A DNA stretch of 64,000 nucleotides from contig CBDFFQ010000001.1 of assembly GCA_965246835.1 (NCBI GenBank), positions 620,001 through 684,000 on the forward strand, read 5' to 3'. The notes beneath the pieces were generated by a model. The model was given only the letters and a program-made list of their open reading frames with translations, was not told the DNA's origin and did no database searches. The first letter of the stretch is position 1. Each line of letters begins with the position of its first letter. Shown piece by piece: positions 58,480 through 64,000 of the stretch. Source of the DNA: JANPPS01 sp965246835 (GTDB taxonomy: Bacteria > Pseudomonadota > Alphaproteobacteria > Acetobacterales > Acetobacteraceae). The position numbers and the translations under genes are program-made.

Positions 58480-60345
58480 ATGAGCCTGCTGACCCTCGAT
58501 CGCGTAACGCTCCGCATGGCCGGCCGCACCTTGCTGGACGGGGCGGAGCTGCGCGTGGACCCTGGCCGCCGCATTGGCCTCGTGGGCCGCAACGGCGCCG
58601 GAAAGAGCACGCTGCTGAAGGCGATCGCCGGTGAGCTGCCGATCGATGGCGGCGATATCCGGTTGAGCGCGCGGGCCCGCATGGCCCAGGTCCGGCAGGA
58701 GGCACCGTCCGGCGGTCAATCCCTGCTGCACACCGTGCTGGCGGCCGACATCGAACGCCTGGCGCTGCTGGCGGAGGCCGAGACCGCGCAGGACCCGCTG
58801 CGCGTGGCGGAGGTGCACGAACGGCTGCGCGCCATCCAGGCAGACGCCGCCCCGGCCCGCGCCGCCACCATCCTGGCCGGCCTCGGTTTCGACGCGGCAC
58901 AGCAGGCCCGGCCCGTCGACAGCTTCTCCGGTGGCTGGCGCATGCGGGTCGCGCTGGCCGCCGCGCTGTTCGCCGCACCGGACCTGCTACTCCTGGACGA
59001 GCCGACCAACCACCTCGACCTGGAAGCCACGCTGTGGCTCGAGACTTGGCTGGCGCGGTTCCCGGGCGCCTGCCTGATCGTGAGCCACGATCGCGGCCTG
59101 CTGGACCGTGCGGTGCAGGCCATCGCGCATCTAGATCACCGCAAGCTCTCGCTCACCCCGGGCGGCTACGACGAGTTCATTCGCATTCGGACCGAGCACG
59201 CGATGCAGCAGGGCCGGGCCGCGGAGCGCATTCTGGCGCAGCGGGCGCACATGCAAAGCTTCGTCGATCGGTTCCGGGCCAAGGCGACCAAGGCACGGCA
59301 GGCCCAGGCCCGCATCAAGGCATTGGAAAAGCTGCCGCCGATCGAGGTTGCAGTGGAGGCGGCGCCCACCCGGTTCGCGTTCCCCGAGCCCGCGCGGCTG
59401 GCGCCCCCGATGCTGGTGCTGGACCGGGTGAGCGCCGGGTATGGTGACACGAGGGTGCTGAGCGGGCTCAGCCTCAGCGTCGATATGGATGACCGCATCG
59501 CGCTGCTGGGCGCCAACGGCAACGGCAAGAGCACGCTGGCCAAGCTGATCGCCGGACGGCTGGCGCCGCTGTCCGGTGAGGTCCGCCGCCACGCCAAGCT
59601 CCGCGTGGGTTATTTCGCGCAGCATCAGACGGACGAGCTGGTGCTGGACGAAACGCCGGTGGATCACATGGCCCGCGCCCTGCCCCGCGCGCTGCCGCCG
59701 CAGGTGCGGGCGCAGCTGGCGCGCTTCGGCCTCGATGCCGATCGGGCCGATACGAAGGTCGGCAGCCTCAGCGGCGGCGAGAAGGCCCGGCTGTTGCTAG
59801 CGCTCGCCACGCGGGACGCGCCGCAGCTGCTGATCCTGGACGAACCCACCAACCACCTCGACATCGATGCGCGGGAGGCGCTGGTGCGGGCCTTGGCCGA
59901 ATACCAGGGCGCCGTGTTGCTGATCACGCACGACCCGCATCTGGTGGAGCTGGTCGCGGACCGGCTCTGGCTGGTGGGGGACGGCACCGTGCAGCCCTAT
60001 GAGGGGGACATGGACGATTACCGCGCGCTCCTGGTCGAGCGCGCCCGGCCCGCCCGGGTGGAAACGGCGCCGACCCGGCGGGACGAACGGCGGGAGCGCG
60101 CGGAGACCCGGGTGCAGCTCGCGCCGCTTCGCCGGAAGGCGCGGGATGCGGAGGCCCTGATCGCCAAGCTGGCCACCGAGCGCGCACGGATCGAGGCCCG
60201 GCTCGCGGACCCCGCGCTCTATGGCGGGGACAGCACGGCGGAGATCACCCGGCTGCAACAGCGCCTAGCCGCTGCCACGCGCGAGCAGGAGGCGGCGGAG
60301 GCGGCGTGGCTCGCGGCCGAAGAAGAGTTGGAGGGTGCGGCCTGA
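58480..60345 (+). CDS. ABC-F family ATP-binding protein
   Basis: The 621-residue protein has two ABC ATPase domains and no membrane segment. Domain 1 has GRNGAGKST and SFSGGWRMRVALAAALF. Domain 2 has GANGNGKST and SLSGGEKARLLLALA. A basic linker lies between them (about 245-300), and a C-terminal coiled coil follows (about 530-620). ABC-F proteins act on the ribosome (Uup/EttA type) and rescue or tune translation. ATG 58480 gives the normal MSLLTLDRVTLRMAGRTLL start. Confidence 0.92.
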   Translation: MSLLTLDRVTLRMAGRTLLDGAELRVDPGRRIGLVGRNGAGKSTLLKAIAGELPIDGGDIRLSARARMAQVRQEAPSGGQSLLHTVLAADIERLALLAEAETAQDPLRVAEVHERLRAIQADAAPARAATILAGLGFDAAQQARPVDSFSGGWRMRVALAAALFAAPDLLLLDEPTNHLDLEATLWLETWLARFPGACLIVSHDRGLLDRAVQAIAHLDHRKLSLTPGGYDEFIRIRTEHAMQQGRAAERILAQRAHMQSFVDRFRAKATKARQAQARIKALEKLPPIEVAVEAAPTRFAFPEPARLAPPMLVLDRVSAGYGDTRVLSGLSLSVDMDDRIALLGANGNGKSTLAKLIAGRLAPLSGEVRRHAKLRVGYFAQHQTDELVLDETPVDHMARALPRALPPQVRAQLARFGLDADRADTKVGSLSGGEKARLLLALATRDAPQLLILDEPTNHLDIDAREALVRALAEYQGAVLLITHDPHLVELVADRLWLVGDGTVQPYEGDMDDYRALLVERARPARVETAPTRRDERRERAETRVQLAPLRRKARDAEALIAKLATERARIEARLADPALYGGDSTAEITRLQQRLAAATREQEAAEAAWLAAEEELEGAA

Positions 60346-60413
60346 TACACGCCGAAGTTGTTGCAACCAAGGGCCGGAGCGGATACGCGGGGCAAAGACA
60401 ACCGGAGCGCCCG

Positions 60414-61418
60414 ATGCCCACCCATCCACCGTTCGCGCTCCCGGGGATGGTTGGCGCTCTGACCGGACAGACGGTTGCCGTCACCGGGCCCGGCGGCTTC
60501 ATCGGCGCCGCGGTCTGCCTGCAGGCGCTGGCGGCCGGGGCGCGGGTGGTGGCACTCGGACCGGGTGCACCGGTTCACACCGCCGTGCAGCACAGTCCCG
60601 CCCGGATCGAGACGGAAGAAGACCTTACACCGCATCTGATGGGGGTCGACGTGCTGGTGCATGCCGCCGGGCGCGGCGCACCGGGGGCGATCCGCGCCCT
60701 CCATGACGACATCGCCCGCAGCGACCTGCACGTCACCGCCGTCGTGCTGGAGGCCGCGGCGCGGGCCGGGGTAGGGCGGGTGGTGCTGCTGTCATCCGGG
60801 GGCACCGTGTATGGCGACGCAGACGGGCATGACCCGATCACCGAGACCCACCGGCTGCATCCCATGTCCCGCTACGGCGCCGTGCGGCTGCAGGCGGAGG
60901 AGATGGCGCGGGCGATGGACCGCATGGGGCTGGTTCACTGCGTCATCGCCCGGCTGTCCAACCCGTATGGGCCGGGCCAGGTGAACCGGCGCGGCCAGGG
61001 CCTGGTGGCGACCATCGCGCACCGGGTGCGGGCCGGGCTACCGATCGAGGTGTGGGGCGACGGCAGCACGGTGCGCGATTACGTGTTCATCGATGACGCG
61101 GCTTCCGGCCTGCTGGCGGCGGCGAGGCTGCCGGGTGGCGCCGCTGTCAACGTGTCCTCCGGCGCCGGGATCACCACGCGCCAGGTCATCGAAGACGTGC
61201 TGGCCTGCCTCGGCAGCGATGCCGCGATCCGGTATCTCCCGGAGAAGGATGCGGGGGTCGCCTGCAACATTCTGTGTTCCGAGAAGCTGAGGCGCGAAAC
61301 CGGCTGGCGGCCCGCCACCGCGTGGGCGGAGGGCCTGGCCCGCACCGCCGCCTGGTGGGGCGCCAGCCCCGTCCGCGTGCCGGAACTCGCGTTGTCCGGC
61401 GTGGCCGAACCGGTCTGA
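60414..61418 (+). CDS. NAD-dependent epimerase/dehydratase family protein
   Basis: The 334-residue extended SDR has the dinucleotide motif TGPGGFIG (24-31), a LLSSGGTVYG strand, and WGDGSTVRDYVFIDDAA, typical of nucleotide-sugar epimerases. The catalytic Tyr154 is present, but the usual Lys four residues later is Arg158 (YGAVR), so activity may be altered. It starts the glycan region at the right end. The ATG follows CCGGAGC. Confidence 0.85.
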   Translation: MPTHPPFALPGMVGALTGQTVAVTGPGGFIGAAVCLQALAAGARVVALGPGAPVHTAVQHSPARIETEEDLTPHLMGVDVLVHAAGRGAPGAIRALHDDIARSDLHVTAVVLEAAARAGVGRVVLLSSGGTVYGDADGHDPITETHRLHPMSRYGAVRLQAEEMARAMDRMGLVHCVIARLSNPYGPGQVNRRGQGLVATIAHRVRAGLPIEVWGDGSTVRDYVFIDDAASGLLAAARLPGGAAVNVSSGAGITTRQVIEDVLACLGSDAAIRYLPEKDAGVACNILCSEKLRRETGWRPATAWAEGLARTAAWWGASPVRVPELALSGVAEPV

Positions 61419-61428
61419 TGGCACCCTG

Positions 61429-63819
61429 ATGCAGGATGGGGGCGGCGAGGTCGCCCGGCTGTTCGACGCCACCCTCTACTGGCAGCAGCGCCCCGAGCTG
61501 AGCGACAGCGACCCTCTGGCGCATTACCTGGCGCAGGGCTGGCGGGAGGGGGTGCGGCCCCACATCCTGTTCGATCCCGACTTCTATTTTGCCCACCGTC
61601 CAGACCTGCAGCGCTCGATCGAGCCGCTGGAGCATTTTGCCCGGCATGGCTGGCGGGAGGGGGCGCAGCCGCACCCGGCGTTCAGCGTTCCCTTCTACCT
61701 CAGCCAGCAGCCCGACTTGGGTGTGCTCGACCCGCTCACCCATTACGTCATGACGGGCTGGCGCGAAGGACTCTCTCCTCATCCGCTGTTCGATCCATCG
61801 TCCTATGCGGCGCGGCGTGGTGCGGTGGCGGAGGCGCATTTGGCCGATTACCTGCGCGCCGGTGGCCCGTGCGACCCCTCGCCGCTGGTGGACGAGGCCT
61901 GGTATCGCGCGACATACGGCGTCCAGGGGCCGGCGCTCCCGGACTATCTCGGCCCGGGCTGGCAAGCCGGGCGCACGCCACACCCCTATTTCGACCCGGC
62001 GCTGTACGGCAGCCAGGTTGGCGTGACCGGAATGCCGGAGGCGATGCACTACCTTCTGCATGGGGAGGCCGCCAACGTCATCCCCAACGTGGCGTTCGCG
62101 CCGCGATACTACGCGCAGGCGCAGGGCCTGGCGCCGGGGCAGTCGGCGCTGCTGCACTTCATTGCACAGGGCGAGGCCGCGGGCGCGGATTTGTCGGAGG
62201 GGTTTCGGTCCGCGCGCTACCGCTCGCGCTACATGAGCTTCGTGTCCGAGACCCGGCCGCTGCGCCACTTCCTCGCCGCCGGGCAGCCCCTCCATATCCC
62301 GGCCCCCCTGCCCCGCCCGGCCTATGACGGCCCCGCTGTCGCGACGCTCGTGCTGCTGGCCGATTGCAGCCCGGATCAATGGCGGGAACTGGGCGCCGAT
62401 CCCGGCCCGGGCGTGCAGCCCTGCGCCGTCGGCTGGGTGACCGATGCAGCCGGGCCATGGCCCCAGGACGTGCCGGCCCGTGTCGCAGTATTGCTGGAGG
62501 GCGCGTGGATGGCCCGCGCCGATCTGCAACGCCTGGCTGCCGCGGCGCTGGAACGGCCGGCGCATCCGCTCGTGATCGACCGCCAGGGTGACGTCGTGCA
62601 TGCCGGGTTTGCGGTGCAGGCCGGCCTCGCCACCCCCCGCCATCCTGGCGGCGATCCCCGGCATCCCGACCTCCGCGTGTGGCGAGACGGGCTGGTCACG
62701 CCGGGCCCGGCCATCGCGGCGCCGCTGGCGATCATGGCGGCGTGCTGGGGCGCGCCGGACCGCTTCCTGCGCATCTCGGAGGGCAGCCGCTTCGTGCCGG
62801 CGGCAGAAGCCATTGCGGAGCATCGTGCGACGCCGGTTCCCTGTGCTGCGCCAGACACGCCGGCGCGGCCCGGGCTGCTGCTGGTCGGTCACGGGATGGA
62901 CGATTCCGGGGTGTGGGCGGGGCTTGGTTATGCGGTGACGCTGCTGCCGCTCAACGACATGCTGGCTGCAGCGGAACGGGTGGATGCGTTGGGCGCCCAG
63001 GGCATCAGAGCGATCCAGGCGCCGTTCGCCGCCGATGCCCCGGCCTACCTGGCCGGCGCCGGGGACGATCATGCGGCGGCAATCGTGACGCTCGAGGCCG
63101 GAACCGCCCTGATTTCGGCGCTGCGCGACCGCTGGCCCGGTATCCGCGTGCTGGCGTATGCGGACGGTCTGCGCCACGCCGGCCAGTTCCGCCGGGCAGT
63201 GTCGACCGAGGATCCCGACCTGTTCGAGGCGGCGGTGGCGACACGTGCACAGGAATTCGCCACCGCCGCAGCCGCCGATCTCACGGTGGTCACGATGGCG
63301 GTGGACCGGACGGCGCTGATCGATTCGGGCGGCGTCAGGCACTGCGTGGTGATCGGGCATCCCGTGGTGCCTGGCCCGGCCTACGCGGCCGGGGAGCGCG
63401 GGGGCATATGGCTGGACGACGATCCGGCGTTACGGGACCTGCTTTGGCCCCGGATCGCAGCGGCGCGGCCCGATATCGCGCATGAGCCCCGCCCGGATCG
63501 CGCCCGGATCGCGGTGTCGCTCGGCGTCGAGGAGGATGGGATCGACGCCACTCTGGCCGCCATCGTCGTATCCGGCCTGCCGCTCATCGGCACCACCCTC
63601 GCCGCGGACCGCAGCGGGTTCGGCGCCGGGTGCGTGACCCACGCGGAAACGCGGGAGGCGATGCTGCGGACGGCGCTGACCGTGTATGACGACCTACCGC
63701 GCCTGCAATCCCTCTCGGACCATGCTCGCAAGGTCGCAGCCCAGCTCACGCCGGAGCAGATCGCCTGCGCGTGGCGTCAGGCGCTCAGCCCGGATGCGCC
63801 GCCCGCCACACCTGGGTAA
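61429..63819 (+). CDS. large protein with eight N-terminal tandem repeats, probable glycan-related protein
   Basis: The 796-residue protein has about eight degenerate repeats of 33-38 residues at about 12-295, each of the pattern FDPxxYxxxxPDLxxxDPLxHYxxxGWREGxxPHPL. Such repeats are known next to glycosyltransferase domains in proteobacterial polysaccharide clusters. The remaining 500 residues are mixed alpha/beta with no clear signature, possibly degenerate glycosyltransferase domains. It lies 10 bases after the epimerase gene, and its 3' end overlaps the opposite glycosyltransferase gene by 35 bases. Function unknown. Confidence 0.75.
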   Translation: MQDGGGEVARLFDATLYWQQRPELSDSDPLAHYLAQGWREGVRPHILFDPDFYFAHRPDLQRSIEPLEHFARHGWREGAQPHPAFSVPFYLSQQPDLGVLDPLTHYVMTGWREGLSPHPLFDPSSYAARRGAVAEAHLADYLRAGGPCDPSPLVDEAWYRATYGVQGPALPDYLGPGWQAGRTPHPYFDPALYGSQVGVTGMPEAMHYLLHGEAANVIPNVAFAPRYYAQAQGLAPGQSALLHFIAQGEAAGADLSEGFRSARYRSRYMSFVSETRPLRHFLAAGQPLHIPAPLPRPAYDGPAVATLVLLADCSPDQWRELGADPGPGVQPCAVGWVTDAAGPWPQDVPARVAVLLEGAWMARADLQRLAAAALERPAHPLVIDRQGDVVHAGFAVQAGLATPRHPGGDPRHPDLRVWRDGLVTPGPAIAAPLAIMAACWGAPDRFLRISEGSRFVPAAEAIAEHRATPVPCAAPDTPARPGLLLVGHGMDDSGVWAGLGYAVTLLPLNDMLAAAERVDALGAQGIRAIQAPFAADAPAYLAGAGDDHAAAIVTLEAGTALISALRDRWPGIRVLAYADGLRHAGQFRRAVSTEDPDLFEAAVATRAQEFATAAAADLTVVTMAVDRTALIDSGGVRHCVVIGHPVVPGPAYAAGERGGIWLDDDPALRDLLWPRIAAARPDIAHEPRPDRARIAVSLGVEEDGIDATLAAIVVSGLPLIGTTLAADRSGFGAGCVTHAETREAMLRTALTVYDDLPRLQSLSDHARKVAAQLTPEQIACAWRQALSPDAPPATPG

Positions 63820-64000
63820 ACAGCGCCATCGCGAACGGGTCGAACTGGAACCCGGCCGCCCGGAGCCGCGCCTTGCGCGACACATGCGCCCGCAGTGTCG
63901 GCGAGTGCGCCAGCCGGATCACCGCCCGCGCCATCTCGGCCGGGTCATGGCGCGGATAGAGCAGGCCGGTCTGCCCGTCTTCCACGATCTCCGGATTGCC
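63785..64000 (-). CDS. glycosyltransferase C-terminal part (runs off the right edge)
   Basis: Only the last 71 residues are visible. They begin GNPEIVEDGQTGLLYPRHDP, the donor-binding end of GT4 enzymes, and finish with a helical RLRAAGFQFDPFAMALFTQV tail. It is convergent with the repeat protein and overlaps it. The start is outside the window. Confidence 0.8.
   Translation of the reverse strand, partial: GNPEIVEDGQTGLLYPRHDPAEMARAVIRLAHSPTLRAHVSRKARLRAAGFQFDPFAMALFTQVWRAAHPG

Noticed and set aside
58398..58682. Longer ndk frame starting at 58682
   Set aside because: The ATG at 58397 has AGGAG upstream and the exact family N terminus; the extension is antisense to the ABC-F gene.

Overview
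The window is one continuous stretch of GC-rich, gene-dense bacterial chromosome. The gene set points to an alphaproteobacterium, most likely an Acetobacteraceae or related Rhodospirillales member. Supporting signs are a COQ9-family ubiquinone protein, a three-part proton-translocating transhydrogenase (pntAA-pntAB-pntB), the rimP-nusA-ylxR-infB-rbfA-truB-rpsO-pnp block, cobalamin nucleotide-loop genes next to each other, and several signal-peptide proteins rich in Ala, Pro, Met and Arg. No plasmid, phage or insertion-sequence gene, CRISPR array, tRNA or rRNA was found. The family-level assignment is inference.

Layout. 1-5.3 kb: the 5' end of rplK, a small membrane protein, a GNAT acetyltransferase and a thiamine-diphosphate enzyme, a divergent 2-hydroxyacid dehydrogenase, then a transglutaminase paired with a secreted protein. 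5.2-9.1 kb: a 25-residue membrane peptide, COQ9, def, rpsU, a PaiB-like protein, a GT4 glycosyltransferase and a coiled-coil protein. 9-15.2 kb: the pnt operon and cobC-cobS-cobT. 15.3-22.2 kb: glnD, mutS and an MHS-type transporter. 22.2-32.1 kb: bactofilin with an EI24-type membrane protein, a PfkB sugar/nucleoside kinase, two low-complexity exported proteins flanking typA, an AmpG-like permease, a PhoR-like kinase and an LpoA-like lipoprotein. 32-44 kb: rsmI, a nitronate-monooxygenase-like protein and the translation/RNA block from pnp to rimP. 44-55 kb: acyltransferase, trmB, metK, an unrecognised gene, dapB, glgA, glgC, glgP and an AI-2E-type permease, all on the minus strand. 55-60.3 kb: a cupin/HpsN-like dehydrogenase/SDR cassette, a lipoprotein, ndk and an ABC-F ATPase. 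60.4-64 kb: the start of a surface-glycan region with an epimerase, a large protein with N-terminal tandem repeats, and the end of a glycosyltransferase.

Two themes stand out. First, adjacent genes are very often joined by 4-bp NTGA stop/start overlaps, and all four possible start codons (ATG, GTG, TTG, CTG) appear in this arrangement. The CTG case is a lipoprotein gene after ndk. Second, short palindromic repeats of at least three kinds sit in the spacers. One kind, a paired REP-like element present three times, has been absorbed into genes. It encodes the C-terminal tail and stop of rbfA, probably supplies the ribosome-binding site of truB, and contains the only available start codons of ylxR.

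No clearly new defence or mobile system is visible. The best leads for undescribed biology are the repeat-bearing 796-residue protein in the glycan region, the cupin/HpsN-like/SDR cassette, and the unrecognised protein between dapB and metK.
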